Source of the DNA: Prorocentrum cordatum | Taxonomy: Eukaryota > Sar > Dinophyceae > Prorocentrales > Prorocentraceae | Direction: 5' to 3' | Assembly (NCBI GenBank): GCA_963575745.1 | Contig: CAUYUJ010015518.1 | Location: forward strand, 85,001-149,000 | DNA length: 64,000 nt | Translations under genes and position numbers: made by a program | Notes under the pieces: generated by a model | The model's database searches: none | Told to the model about the DNA's origin: nothing | The model's input: the letters and a program-made list of their open reading frames with translations, nothing else | In this document: piece after piece, positions 1 to 10,849 of the stretch | Layout: every line of letters starts with the position of its first letter | How positions within the stretch are numbered: position 1 is the stretch's first letter

Positions 1-109
1 GTCGGCGTCGTCGTCGTCGCCGCCGCCGCCGCCATCGCCGCCGTCATTGTCGTCGTCCGTCGTCTGTCGTCAGTCGTCCGTCGTCGGTCGTCCGTCGCCG
101 TCGCCTTCG

Positions 110-201
<92 letters not shown>

Positions 202-287
202 ACCGCCGCCGCCGCCGCCGCCGCTGCCGTCATTGTCGTCGTCCGTCGTCCGTTGTCCGTCGTCCGTCGCCGTCGCCGTCGCCTTCG

Positions 288-331
<44 letters not shown>

Positions 332-405
332 GCCGTCGTCGTCGTCGTCGCCGTCATCGTCGTCGTCGTCGCGCGTCGTCGTCGCCGTCGTCGTCGTCGT
401 CGCCC
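1..405. repeat. (GTC/GCC)n trinucleotide tract
   Basis: Nearly uninterrupted GTC and GCC triplets with a few short breaks such as CCGTCGTCTGTCGTC. All reading frames stay open because the triplets contain no stop, giving poly-Ser, poly-Val or poly-Arg and, on the other strand, poly-Asp or poly-Thr. Treated as non-coding microsatellite. It runs off the left edge of the window. Confidence 0.9.
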
Positions 406-555
406 TGAGCTGTGCTCCTGCTGGCCGCCCACTGGTCACGGGCCTCCCGGGCCTGGGCTCGAGTTGTGGCAAGGAGAACACCTCCAGACTTAGCTCTTAG
501 CCGCCTCGATACGCCTGTGCTGAAACGCAACATGTACCGTGCTGGAAAAGTCCGT

Positions 556-775
556 ATCAATCCTCCTCCTCCTCCTCCTCCTCCTCCTCCCTTTCCTCTT
601 CCTCCTCCTCCTCCCTTTCCTCCTCCTCCTCCTTCTCCTCCTTCTGACGTTGGCCATGCTATAAACGTGCTCAGTGCTCAGTATGCTGCTGCGCGCACCT
701 CCTCCTCCTCCTCCTCCTCCTCCTCTTCCTCCTCATCCTCCTCCAACTCCTCTTCCTCCTCCTCCTCCTACGTTG
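556..775. repeat. (CCT)n tracts with short unique spacer
   Basis: Two CCT/TCC blocks (about 560-645 and 698-772) separated by about 50 bases of ordinary sequence. Bases 406-555 before them are unique and show no recognisable gene. Confidence 0.85.
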
Positions 776-1615
776 CGTGTTGGCTCAGCGTATTCGCCCA
801 CGGTTTGGCGAACATATCTCGTCAGACCAGCGTTTTCAGTCTACGTGTTGAGCTCTGTATCAGTACGCTACGTGTTGCGTGTTGCGTATCGGGGCGGCTA
901 AGCCGCCCAAGCAGCCGATGCCTTGTTTTTATCCATTTGGGATGCCCTGAAGTCCCGACCCCTTCCCCAGGCCTGGCATTCATCCCCGGTTGTTTTTGGA
1001 TGGTCCCGGACTCCGGCAAGGGCCCCCAGAGTTAGGATGCACTTCTTGGGAGGTTCACGGTCGAAATCTGGTCCAGTGATGCAGAGTCCGGCTTAATGCG
1101 GCTTCATCCCAATGAATCCGGTTTCATCCAGCTTGATCCTGGGCTCAATCCGGCCAGGTCCGGTTCAGTGGCTTCTCATCGGACTTGAGTAGCCTTCAGT
1201 CGCCCTTTGCGAAGACCTCCCAGGAGTTGCTTCCTCAGCGGAGGCCGACAACGGCCAACCGCCTCCCGGCGCGATGCCTTCGCGACGCGAGCACGTTTCT
1301 CAGGAGAAGAAGAAACACACAGACACAATTAATCCTCGATTCCCCAGAAAATATGGGAAAATATGGGAAGTGGGGGGGAAGACAGAACCCCAGACAATAT
1401 GGGAAAATATGGGGAATCTTTTTATTTGTGTGTATTTATTTGTGTGTCCTGGTGCCCCTTCAGTTCCACTTCTCGAGCCACAGCTCGGCTCTCCAGCGGC
1501 CACACTCGGGACGACTCAGGAGGAGGCCCCAGCACTGCCGAGAGCCAGCGGACACGTCTGACGCCCGCCAAAGGGCGACATCTCTGGCCGTGGTATCTCC
1601 GCGCCGCAGGCAAGC
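776..1615. other. Unique spacer, no gene recognised
   Basis: Non-repetitive apart from a weak run of short units resembling GGCTTCATCC / AATCCGG at 1080-1170 and an AT-rich patch at 1320-1445 in which GAAAATATGGG occurs several times. Open frames here continue into the following CTC tract and look like chance frames. Confidence 0.5.
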
Positions 1616-2024
1616 CTGCGCCCTCCTCCTCCTCCTCCTCCTCCTCCTCCTCCTCCTCCTCCTCCTCCGCCCTCCTCCTGCTCCTCCTCCTCCTCCTCCT
1701 CCCTCCTCCTCCCCTCCTCCTCCCTCCTCCGCCTCCTCCTCCTCTCCTCCTCCCCTCCTCCTCCTCTCCTCCTCCTCCTCCTCCGCCTCCTCCTCCTCCT
1801 CCTCCTCCTCCTCCTCCTCCTCCTCCCTCCTCCCTCCTCCTCTCCTCCTCCTTCCTCCTCCTCCTCCTCCTCCTCCTCCTCCCTCCTCCTCCTCCTCCTC
1901 CTCCTCCTCCTCCTCCTCCTCCTCCTCCTCCTCCTCCCTCCTCCTCCTCCTCCTCCTCCTCCTCCTCCTCCTCCTCCTCCTCCTCCTCCTCCTCCTCCGC
2001 CTCCTCCCTCCTCCTCTGCCTCCC
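1616..2024. repeat. (CTC)n tract
   Basis: About 400 bases of CTC/TCC triplets, with occasional single-triplet changes and slips of one or two bases (CCCTCCTCC). Polypyrimidine on this strand, a mirror-repeat type able in principle to form triplex DNA. Confidence 0.9.
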
Positions 2025-2160
2025 CCGCGGCCCCGCGGCCGAGCCGGCGCGCGCGCGTGCGCAGGCCAACCCGCGCTCCCGGCGGCGGCTGCGGCGGCTG
2101 CAGGAGGACCTCCGGGCCAGCGCGGGAGGCCGCCTGCGCCGCCGCCCTCGGCGCTTGCCG

Positions 2161-2214
<54 letters not shown>

Positions 2215-2391
2215 GCGCTCGTCGTCGTCGTCGGCGTCGTCGTCGGCGTCGTCGGCGTCGTCGCCGTCGTCGGCGTCGTCGTCTTCATCGTCGGCGTCGT
2301 CGGCGTCGTCGTCTTCTTCGTCGTCGTCGTCGTCGTCGTCGTCGTCGGCGTCGTCGGCGGCGGCGTCGTCGTCGTCGTGGCTGTCGTCCCT

Positions 2392-2442
<51 letters not shown>

Positions 2443-2452
2443 CTGGCCGTTG
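2161..2452. repeat. (GTC)n tract
   Basis: GTC triplets broken by GGC, TTC and GCC. Separated from the preceding CTC tract by a 135-base GC-rich linker (2026-2160) that contains no identifiable gene. Confidence 0.9.
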
Positions 2453-2924
2453 CCGTGGGCGCCGCCGTCGCCGCGCGTGCCCTCGCGCGGCGGTGGCAGC
2501 CCCGGACATCCCCCCAGACAGCAACAGACCTCCCGCGGAAGACGCCAACCCTGATCCAGGAATCGAGACTAGACGTTCGAGGTTTTCAAACTTTTTTTGC
2601 TGGTTCTCGGCAGGGGTTTTCCAGCCTCGGGATGCTCTCCAGAAGCTGCGCCTCGCCGAGGGCATTCCAGGGGTACCTGGATCGATCGAACGGCCGAAGG
2701 AGAGCCGAGTTCTGGCCCGAAAGCCAGGGGGTGCTCGCTGGGCCAGGGGACCGTTGAATAAGGGCTCGGCTGAAAAGCTGGCCCTGGGAAAGGGGCGGGG
2801 CTTTTGAGGGTCCCGCATGGAGAAAATCGAGGGGGGCCGCTCGTCTGGCCTCTGTGCCGTCAAAAGTCCAGGCCTCCCGCACGGGATCCGAGTGGACGGG
2901 GGGCGGAGGGTCGCGTCGAATCGC
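2453..2924. other. Unique GC-rich spacer
   Basis: No supported gene. The longest frames crossing it begin or end in the flanking triplet repeats. Confidence 0.5.
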
Positions 2925-3062
2925 TGACGCATCGGCGATGCGGCTCGATGTCGAACCGGATTTTCTCTACGCCGACGGCTCCGATGCATTGCCGACGTCG
3001 CCGATGCGTCGCCGATGCGTCGCCGATGCATCGGCGAAGCATCGGCGATGTGTCGCGATCCC
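2925..3062. repeat. Palindrome-bearing dispersed repeat, copy 1
   Basis: Made of repeated TCGCCGATGC and GCATCGGCGA units around a perfect 18-bp palindrome at 3020-3037 (half-site TCGCCGATG). A conserved inner stretch (CTCGATGTCGA, then ATTTTCT and CGCCGACGG) is shared with the copy at 38.10-38.29 kb, so this is a dispersed element and not random low complexity. Confidence 0.75.
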
Positions 3063-3484
3063 CCGATCTCATCTGCTTGGACCCAACTGGGGAGGCCTCC
3101 AACAAAAGGCGGCTAGGGATGGAAATCCTGTCCTGGGGGCGGGGGGGTTGATCGGGGCTCACGTAACGAGGCTCATCGGACTGGGCGAGGACGAGAATAC
3201 ATCCGTTCCAGAGCGTTCCGGAACGATGTCAGAGCGTTCCGGAACACTCTGCGAAGGCCGCGGCGCCCGAGACGTCCCCAAGAGCCACCGGATCTCAGAG
3301 ATGCTCGACTTATGCTCACCCGATTCTATCCTCCCCCTGGCTTCGTCCCAGCTCTCGTGACGGGGCTCAGCGCCAACGGGGCTCGGCCAGGACGCCAGGT
3401 CCTGCAGGGTCCTGACTGCTGCAGGGTCCTGCAGAGGCTGGACCTCGGCTGAGCCGGATTGGGGCGCCGCTCGTGGCCCTGGGG
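3063..3484. other. Spacer with duplicated GTTCCGGAAC palindrome
   Basis: The 15-mer AGAGCGTTCCGGAAC occurs twice 21 bases apart, each with the 10-bp palindrome GTTCCGGAAC (3215-3224 and 3236-3245). A short CTGCAGGGTCCTG repeat lies near 3400-3435. No gene recognised. Confidence 0.5.
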
Positions 3485-3650
3485 GTCCTCCTCCTCCTCC
3501 TCCTCCTCCTCCTCCTCCTCCTCCTCCTCCTCCACCTCCTCCTCCTCCCTCCTCCCTCCTCCTCCTCCTCCCTCCTCCTCTCCCTCCTCCCTCCTCCTCC
3601 TCCTCCTCCCTCCTCCTCCCTCCTCCCTCCTCCCTCCTCCCTCCTCGTGT
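3485..3650. repeat. (CTC)n tract
   Basis: CTC/CCT triplets with frequent CCCTCCTCC slips. Confidence 0.9.
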
Positions 3651-3944
3651 ATTTGCGGGCGAGATTTCCATCCACGTCCACTGCGACTCTGACTTCCTGG
3701 GGAAGGGCACCACAATGCCGAGGCGCAGTGGGGATGGAAGACATTTAGCCTCCAGGGGCCAGGGTAGGTGGCCTCCAGCCTCCATCTGGCCTCTAAGCGG
3801 TTGTCTGGGGAAGGGAGGCCGAAGCTCCAAGATGCAGTGGATGTGGGAATCACATCTGCCCTCAGTATTAGCTGAGCCAGGTTTGGGAAGCCCAGCAGAA
3901 ATCAGCATAGTAAGTTTCGAATGACCCCTGCGTCGACCCAAACA

Positions 3945-5145
3945 TGTGTACTGCTCGAAAGCCAGGACGTCCGGCTCACAGCTGGTCATTGTGAGGGTCG
4001 GCGCTTTGAAAAGCCAAGGCGCCCGGCCCACAGCTGGCCCACAGAGCCAGCATCGGCTTCCGGCCCACCAGGAGGGGCGCCATCCCTTTGAGGGTCGCCG
4101 CTTTTCGAAGGCCAACGCGCCCGGCCTACAGCTGGCCCACAGAGCCGGCAGAGGCCTCCAGCCCGCTGGGAGGAGTGCCGTCCTCGTGGGGTTCATCGTT
4201 CTTCGAAGTCCAAATCGCCCGGCCCACAGCTGGCCCACAGAGCTGGCAGTGAGGTTTCCCGGGAGAGGCGCCATCCCTGTGAGGGTGGTGGCTTTTCGAA
4301 GGCCACCGCGCACGGCCCACAGCTGGCCCACAGAGCCGGCAGAGGCCTCAAGCCCGCGTGGAGGAGCGCCATCCTCCTGAGCGTCGCCACTTAAGGCGCC
4401 CCGCCCACAGCTGGCCCACGGAGCCTCGCGAGGACGCCGCCCCTCCCGAGGAGGGGCGGCATCCTCGCGAGGGTTGCCGCTTTTCGACGGCCGGGGCGCC
4501 CGGCCCATAGCTAGCCCACAGGGCCGGCAGAGGCCTCCAGCCCGCGTGGAGGAGCGCCATCCCGGTGAGGGCCGCTGCTTTTCGTAGGCGAAGGCGCCCG
4601 GCCTGCAGCTGGCCGCAAAGCTGGCAGAGGCCTCTGGCCAGGAGGGGCGCCGTCCCTCCAATTAAGGGTCGCCGCGCGCTCCGAGAGCCAAAAAGTCGCC
4701 CAGCCCACAGCCAGCCCACAGGGCAGGGCCTCGAGGAGGGCCATGCTCGCGAGGGCCGCCACGTTTTCGAAGGCCAGGGCGCCTGGCCCACAGCTGGCCC
4801 ACAGAGCTGGCAGAGGCTCCCGGCCGGCCCACCAGGAGAAGCTTGCCACCTTAGTGGGGATCGCCGCTTCTCGAAAGCCAAAGTGCACAGCTGGCCCACA
4901 GAACCGGCAGAGCCTTCGAACCCGCTGGGAGGAGCGCCATCTTTGTGGGGTTCGCCATTTTCGAAGGCGTAGGCGCCTGGCCTGCAGCTGGTCCGCAGAG
5001 CCGGCAGAGGCATCCAGCCCGCCAGAATAGGCGCCATCACAGTAAGGGCAAAGCGCCCGGCCCAGAGCTAGCCCACAGAGCCAGCAGAGCCTTCCAGCCC
5101 GTTGGGAGGAGCGCGACCCTTGTGAGAGTCGCCGCTTTTCGAAAC
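3945..5145. repeat. ~98-bp tandem array
   Basis: About twelve diverged units, each with the core CAGCTGGCCCACAGAGCC followed by GGCAGAGGCCTCCAGCCC and a GAGGGTCGCCGCTTTTCGAAGG-like join. Successive cores start near 4031, 4129, 4227, 4320, 4408, 4508, 4606, 4708, 4791, 4888, 4985 and 5066, so the period is 83-102 bases and mostly 97-98. The array leads directly into family A. Bases 3651-3944 before it are unique with no supported gene. Confidence 0.85.
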
Positions 5146-5726
5146 CTCTTGGGGGCCTCTTGGGGGCCTCCTGGCCTTCGAAGGCCGTCGTGGGTGCTTA
5201 TTGGGCACTCGTGAGCCCCTTTTTAGATGCTTCAGGACAGTCTTGGATGCCGTCTTGGAGCCGTCTTGGGGGCTTCTTGGGCTGTCCTGGGGCCCTCTTC
5301 GGCAGTCTTGCGGGCTTCTTGGGGGCCGCCTGGGCCGTCTTAGGCCGATCTTGGGGGCCTATGGGCCCGTCTTGGAGCGTCGGAAGCCATAAAAGGGGAG
5401 ATCTCTAAAATCATTGAAGCACCCGAGGCAAATCGATGATGTGGGTCTCCTGGAAGTCCTCTTGGAGCCCACCTGGGGCGTCTTAGGGGCCTCCTGGGCC
5501 GTCTGGAGGACATCTTGGGCCGTCGTCGGCACTCTTGTGGCCGTCGTGGCCGTCTTGGAGGCCATCTTGGGCCATCTTGGCCGCCTTGCAGGCGATTTCG
5601 GCAAATGTGTACTTTTTTCCGAGGCTTTGCGGGTGGCCGGCGGGGGGCCGAAGCCCCTGGAGGGGCTCTTCAGAAAATCTCAGAAAACAGACATCCAGTA
5701 AGCCAGGCGCCCCTTTCATGAATCAA

Positions 5727-5776
5727 CAGGGGGCGGCGGATCGAAGACGCCTACTGCGAATCACCGCCGCCCCCTG
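5727..5776. repeat. Family A hairpin module
   Basis: 13-bp inverted repeat with arms CAGGGGGCGGCGG and CCGCCGCCCCCTG around a 24-base loop. It is followed by a conserved ~110-base flank (CCTTTTTGGAAGCGCC, GGCCGAACGTTGAGGCCAG, TGTTCCCCGAATC, GGGGAACACGTGGGCATC) that recurs at each module. Confidence 0.85.
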
Positions 5777-6954
5777 CCTTTTTGGAAGCGCCTATGTGGC
5801 CGAACGTTGAGGCCAGACCTGCCAAGCTATCGGACCATGTGTTCCCCGAATCTGTGTGGAAAGCCTTCGGGGAACACGTGGGCATCTTGAAGGTCATCTT
5901 GGCCGCCTTGAGGCCATTTTGACCCTTTCGGGCCTTCTTGGAGGACGTCTTGGAGGGCTCGTGGGCCGTCTTGGAGGCCATCTTGAGCGTCTTGAAGGCC
6001 TCTGGGGCCGTCTTGGGGGCTTCTTGGTGCCGTTTTGGGCGCCTCTTGGGCCGTTCTGGGGCCATCTTGGGGGCCTCTTGGGCGATCCTTGAGCGATCTT
6101 TGGGAGCTCTTGGGCCGTATCGGGCCGTCGGAAGGCCGAAACGAAGCAAATGTCAACATCCTTCAAAAACCTTCGGAACATATTTTTTTAGGCCTTTTCT
6201 GGCCTTCCTGGAGGCCCTCTTGGAGGCCTATTGGGCCGTCTTGGGCAAGCTGCGAGCCACCTTTGGCCATCTTGGTGGGCTCCTGGCCCGTCTGACGCCG
6301 TCGGAAGCCGTTTCGGGGGCCTTTCTGGGCCGACTTGGGGCCCTCTTGGGGTGCTCCAGGGTCGTCTTAGAGGCCATCTTGGGCGTCTTCGAGGCCTCTT
6401 GGGCCGTCTTGGCGCCCTCTTTTGACCGTCTTGGGGGCCTCTTGGGCCGTCATGGGGCCATCTTGGAGGCCTCTTGTGGGCGACCTTGGGGCGACCTTGG
6501 GGGCCTCTGGGGCCGTCACGGGCCGTCGGAAAGCAGAAAAGGCGCAAATGCCCAAACCCTTCAGAAATCTAAGGAAAATCAAGGATTTTGGCCTCCTCGG
6601 GCCTTCCTGGAGGACCTCATGGAGGCCTCTTGGGCCGTCTTGGAGGCCTCTTGCGGGCCTTTTGGGCCGTCTTAGACCATATTGAGGCCATCTTGAGCAG
6701 TCTTGGATGCATCTTGGGGCAATCTCAGCCGTCTTGGAGGCCATCTTGGCTGTCTTGGAGGCATCTTGCAAGCCATCTTGGGCCATCTTCGTGATTTGTT
6801 GAAGATGTCCCGAGCGAAACGGCCGTTTCTGGCATTGATTTGTGCAGTTCCCGGGTGGCTGGCGGGACGGGCCGAAGCCCCAGGGGGAGTTCTCTTGGAA
6901 AAAGAACCGAAACCCATATCATCCGGCACGCCAGGCACCCCTTTGCTAAAGCAA

Positions 6955-7004
6955 AAGGGGGCGGCGGATCGAAGACGCCTACGGCGAATCACCGCCGCCC
7001 CCTG
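6955..7004. repeat. Family A hairpin module
   Basis: Same module with arms AGGGGGCGGCGG and CCGCCGCCCCCT (12 bp). The loop contains a second small hairpin, CGCC-TAC-GGCG. Flanks match the copy at 5.73 kb. Confidence 0.85.
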
Positions 7005-8812
7005 CCTTTTTGGAAGCGCTTATGTGGCCGAACGTTGAGGCCAGACCTGCCAAGCCATCGGACCATGTGTTCTCCGATATGTTTGGAAAGCCTTCGGGGA
7101 ACACGTGGTCATCTTGAAGGTCATCTTGGCCGTCTTGGAGGCCTCGTGGGCGATCTTTCGGCGATCTTTGGGGTCTCTTGGGCCGTCTCTGGCCGTCGGA
7201 AGGCCGAAAAGAAGGAAATGTCAAAATCCTTCGAAAACCTTTGGAAAATCAATGTTTTTTGCCTTTTCCCTCCTTCGTGGAGGCCCTCTTGGGGGCCTCT
7301 TGGGCCGTCTTGGGCCAGCTTCGAGCCAACTTCGACCATCTTGGTGGGTTCCTGGCACGTCTGACGCCGTCGGGAGCCGTCTTGGAGGCCTTTCTGGGCC
7401 AACGGGGGACCCTCTTGGGGCGCTTCGGGGCCGTCTTGGAGGCCATCTTGGGCGTCTTGGAGGCCATCTTTGGCGTGTTGGAGGCCTCTTGGGCCGTCTT
7501 GGGGCCCTTTTGGGGCCAACTTGGAGGCCACTTGGGCCGTCATAGGGCCCTCTTGGGGGCCTCTTGGGCGATCTTGGGGGCCTCTTGGGCCGTCTTGAGC
7601 CGTCGGAATGCCGAGAAGAAGCAAATTCCAAAATCCTTCAAAAACCTAAGGAACATCTATGATTTTGGCCTCTTCGGGCCCTCCTGGAGAACCTCTTGGT
7701 GGCCTCTTGGGTCGTCTGGGAGGCCTCTGGGGGGCCTCTTGGGCCGTCTTGGGCCGTCTTCGACTCTCTTGGGCCCTCTTGGAGGCCGCCTTGGACCATC
7801 TTGGGCGGACTTGGAGGCCATCTTGGGCCATCTTCGCGATTTTTTGAGGATGGCCCGAGCGAAACGGCGGTTTCTTGAGCCATCTTGGTGGATTTTTTCC
7901 CGGATTGAGCACCTTTCCGGGTGGCCGGCGGGACGGGCCGAAGCCCCATGGGGGAGTTCTTTTGGAAAAAAAACCAAAACCAAAGCCGAGAGGATCCAGC
8001 ACGCCAGGCACCCCTGCGATGAATAGACAGGGGGCGGCGGATCTAATGCCTTCGGCCCATCCCACCACCGTGCCCCTGGGCTGTGGGTCAGAGTTCTCAG
8101 GGATGTTTCTTAGAATCTCTTGGATGCGCTCTCGGGGGCCTTTTGGGGACAGCTTTGGGGACTCAGGGTCCTCTTGGAGGCCTCTTGGGGCTTCCTGGGG
8201 GCCTCTTGGGGGCCTCTTGGGGACTCCTGGGGATTTCTCGGGGCCGAGGGCTCGAATTGTCCGTTCGGGTCCCCCCTCTGGGCCCCCTCTTGGAGCCGTC
8301 TTGGGGGCGTCTTGGGCTGTCTTGGGCGCCTTTGGGGCCGTCTTGGGGCCATCTTGGACCGTTCTGGGGCCCTCTTGTAGGCCCCTTGGGGCCGTCTTGG
8401 GGCGATCTTGGGGGTTGGGCCGTCCTGGAGCGTCGGGAAGCCGAAGAGGCATCATCGTCGCGGGCTGGTCGATCTCAGGGACAGGGATAGTTAATTCCGA
8501 GGCTGGGCCACCCCTGCCTGCTGCCTCGCCCTTTGACCGTTTGCCGTCTGCCAGGCTAGCCCCCCATCTCTTCTTTCTTCTCCTCTTCTCCCCTCCTCCC
8601 CCCTCCCCTCCTTCCCTCCTTCCCTTCTCCCTTCTCCCCTCTCTCCTACCCTCCTCGCTCCTTCCCCTCCCCTCCCCAGATCTCCATCGACTCGACCTCC
8701 CGAGCCGCCCGCCCCTGGAGCTCTCGACCCCGTCCCCGGCGCCAGCTGTTTATCCCGCGCCGCTCTTCGACGTCGGTGGTGGGGCCGGCGGCCAGACGGA
8801 GGCCGCCCTGCG

Positions 8813-9151
8813 ATGCCGTCGACGGCGCTCTTGCTGGCCGTTTGTCTCGGCGCCGTCTGTGGAGCTGCCAAAGGATTGAGTCCCGGCCCTCTCCTCGTCG
8901 TTTCACCGAGCATCACCTGCACAAGCTTGAGGCATTCAAGCAGGGCGTCGCCTTCGAGGATCGAAGGCGGATGGCCGGCGGAAGCAAGAAGAGGCCGCCT
9001 CCGCTGGCAGAATCTGGCGGAAGGCCGGTGGAAGCCAGCGGAAGTGAACATCGGCCTCCCAAGAGACAGCAAGGTTGGTTCAGGGCCTCTTCGTGAACCC
9101 GCCACTTATAGTATCTGGGCGTGGGCCCCCCAGGGGCGATACGCGCGCTGA
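8813..9151 (+). CDS. Hypothetical short protein with signal-peptide-like start
   Basis: A 112-codon frame starts at an ATG and begins with a leader-like segment (MPSTALLLAVCLGAVCGAA: polar start, Leu/Val/Ala core, small residues before a possible cleavage site). The remainder is basic, rich in Arg/Ser/Pro/Gly and matches nothing I know. It follows a strongly pyrimidine-rich stretch (8565-8690) with no repeat array. It could be the first exon of a secreted-protein gene or a chance frame in GC-rich DNA; no conserved domain supports it and I cannot place splice sites. Confidence 0.2.
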   Translation: MPSTALLLAVCLGAVCGAAKGLSPGPLLVVSPSITCTSLRHSSRASPSRIEGGWPAEARRGRLRWQNLAEGRWKPAEVNIGLPRDSKVGSGPLREPATYSIWAWAPQGRYAR

Positions 9152-9464
9152 TACATCTCGTAGCATATGCTCGTTGGCTGGCGTTTTCTGGCCATACCGC
9201 TGGGGCCTCGACGTGCTATCATATTGTTGTGCTATAGGATCTGGTTGGACGCATGCATGCAAGGAGGACACAAGGTAGAGTCAAAACGCATAGTAAGGGC
9301 AAGTAACTCTCCAGGATTACCCTTGAATCCTTGCCCCTTCGGCCCATCCCGAGCAGCTTTCACTGGCCAGCCCCGTTCGAAAAACGTCAGCTTGGCCCTT
9401 TCAAGGCCCGTGCACCCTTACCGCGCATCCTTAATTACTATACGTTGGGACTGTAGTGCGTACT
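9152..9464. other. Unique spacer, nothing recognised
   Basis: Mixed-composition DNA without repeats. The overlapping long frame continues into the TCATCC tract and is not convincing. Confidence 0.45.
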
Positions 9465-9645
9465 TCTGCGAGCCGTCATCTTCGTCGTCACCCTCATCCT
9501 CATCCTCATCCTCATCATCATCGTCATCGTCATCGTCATCCTCATCCCCATCCTCATCCTCATCGTCATCCTCATCCTCACCCTCATCGTCATTGTCATT
9601 GTCATCGCCATCGTCATCCTCCCCTCTAGCCCCCTCCCCCTCTCC
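9465..9645. repeat. (TCATCC/TCATCG)n hexanucleotide tract
   Basis: Alternation of TCATCC and TCATCG with few interruptions, ending in a C/T-rich stretch at 9620-9665. Confidence 0.85.
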
Positions 9646-10229
9646 ATCTCTCCCTGCCCCTCCCCCTGCGCTCGCCGTGCAGGCCGCCGAGCGGCAGCGC
9701 CCGGCGCAGGCGCGACGGACAGGGGCCGTATGGAGAGGCCCGCGTGCGCACGCCTGCGGAGCAAAAGGGCCTGGCGACGACGACGCCCTCGGCGTCGAGC
9801 CCGGGCCTCAGGCCCCCTCGGGTCATGAGACATCACGGCGGAGGGTTTTCCGGCAGGCTTCGGCCCCTCGGGGCCCTCGCCAGGCTCAGGGGCCGTCAAC
9901 AAGACGGCTCGGGGTGAGACCGGTCCCGGGGAAGGAGCGCAGAGCGTTCTGGGTGCCCACGCCATGGAAGAGCGTGGCGTCGGGGGTCTGGGAAGCCGAC
10001 GGCGACGTTGAGGGCGACGGCGGCCTGCTAGGAGGCCAGTGCCCTTCTCCTTGCTTTTCCGCCTGCGCCCCTGCTCTCGTGCTCTCCTGCGCCTGCTGGT
10101 CCTGCCGTTCCCGGCTCCTGCTCCTGCTCCTCTTCGGTTGCGCGCAGGAGGGCTCCCATCACCGCAGTGGCCCCTGGTGCGGGCCCAGGAGGATCCTCCC
10201 AGAACTGGCTTGCGCGTTTTGTGTTGCCC
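9646..10229. other. GC-rich spacer without supported gene
   Basis: Complex GC-rich sequence. A 536-codon frame crosses it but starts in unique DNA and is mostly built of the flanking hexanucleotide and TCC repeats. No domain seen. Confidence 0.4.
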
Positions 10230-10645
10230 ACCTCCTCCCGCTCCTCCTCCTCCTCCTCCTCCTCTTCCTCCTCCTCCTCCTCCTCCTCCTCTTCCTCTTC
10301 TCTTCCTCGTCTCTTCCCGCCAAGCGCAGCCTCCTTACAGCCGCGCGCCGAATATCTTGCCTAGCGTCAATCCTGCGTGCAGCGGATGTTCCTCCTGCCT
10401 CCCTTTCCGGCCCCTTCTCCTGCTTCTCTGCCCCTTCAGCTTCTGCTTCTGTTCTTCTTCTCGTCGTTGTTGTCGTGCTCGTCGTCGTCGTCGTCGTCGT
10501 CCTCCTCCTCCTCCTCCTCCTCCTCTTCCTCCTCCTCCTCCTCATCCTCCTCATCCTCCTTCTCCTTCTCCTCCTCCTCCTCCTTCTCCTTCTCCTTCTC
10601 CTCCTCCTCATCCTCATCCTCTTTCTCCTCCTCCTCCGTTGGCCT
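10230..10645. repeat. (CTC/TCC)n tracts
   Basis: Two triplet blocks (about 10230-10310 and 10480-10640, the second starting as CGTCGTCGT and turning into CTCCTC) separated by ~170 bases of C/T-rich unique DNA. Confidence 0.85.
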
Positions 10646-10849
10646 CTACTATGCGGTCGACGAAACAGGGCCCCCATCCCCATCGCCACGTCCATGCCCG
10701 GCCATCTTTCATCCAATGTCCACCATATAACCGTTTTGCGCTGCGCTGCGTTGCGCGAGGAGGGTGGGATGGGGTAGGGGATAGTGGATAGGGCCGGCGG
10801 TACACCAATGAGGGGTTTCTTAGCATCAGCACTTTCTGAAACTGTACCA

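Larger units (their letters stand above)
5150..8470 (+). repeat. Family A nested satellite, array 1
   Basis: Dense repetition of a ~28-bp subunit of the type GGCCGTCTTGGAGGCCTCTT. Subunits are grouped into ~400-bp units that end in a conserved AT-rich phrase (GAAGCAAATG, then AAATCCTTCAAAAACCT and AATCAATGATTTTGGCC; copies near 6140, 6540, 7210 and 7620). These units are again grouped between hairpin modules at 5.73 and 6.96 kb. The array ends near 8.03-8.47 kb in a terminal module (GCCTTCGGCCCATCCC) shared with array 2. Long frames rich in W-A-V-L-G-A-S are open only because the subunit lacks stops, and I do not regard them as genes. Confidence 0.9.

Noticed and set aside
1185-2807. Long frames of poly-Ser, poly-Leu, poly-Pro, poly-Arg or poly-Asp through triplet tracts
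   Set aside because: Open in most frames because GTC, CTC and GGA triplets contain no stops; no domain in the unique parts.
5150-8470. Many 80-330-codon frames rich in W-A-V-L-G-A-S or, on the minus strand, R-P-P-R-K-D-G
   Set aside because: They follow the ~28-bp family A subunit, are open in several frames at once and begin or end at random points; the subunit simply lacks stop codons.
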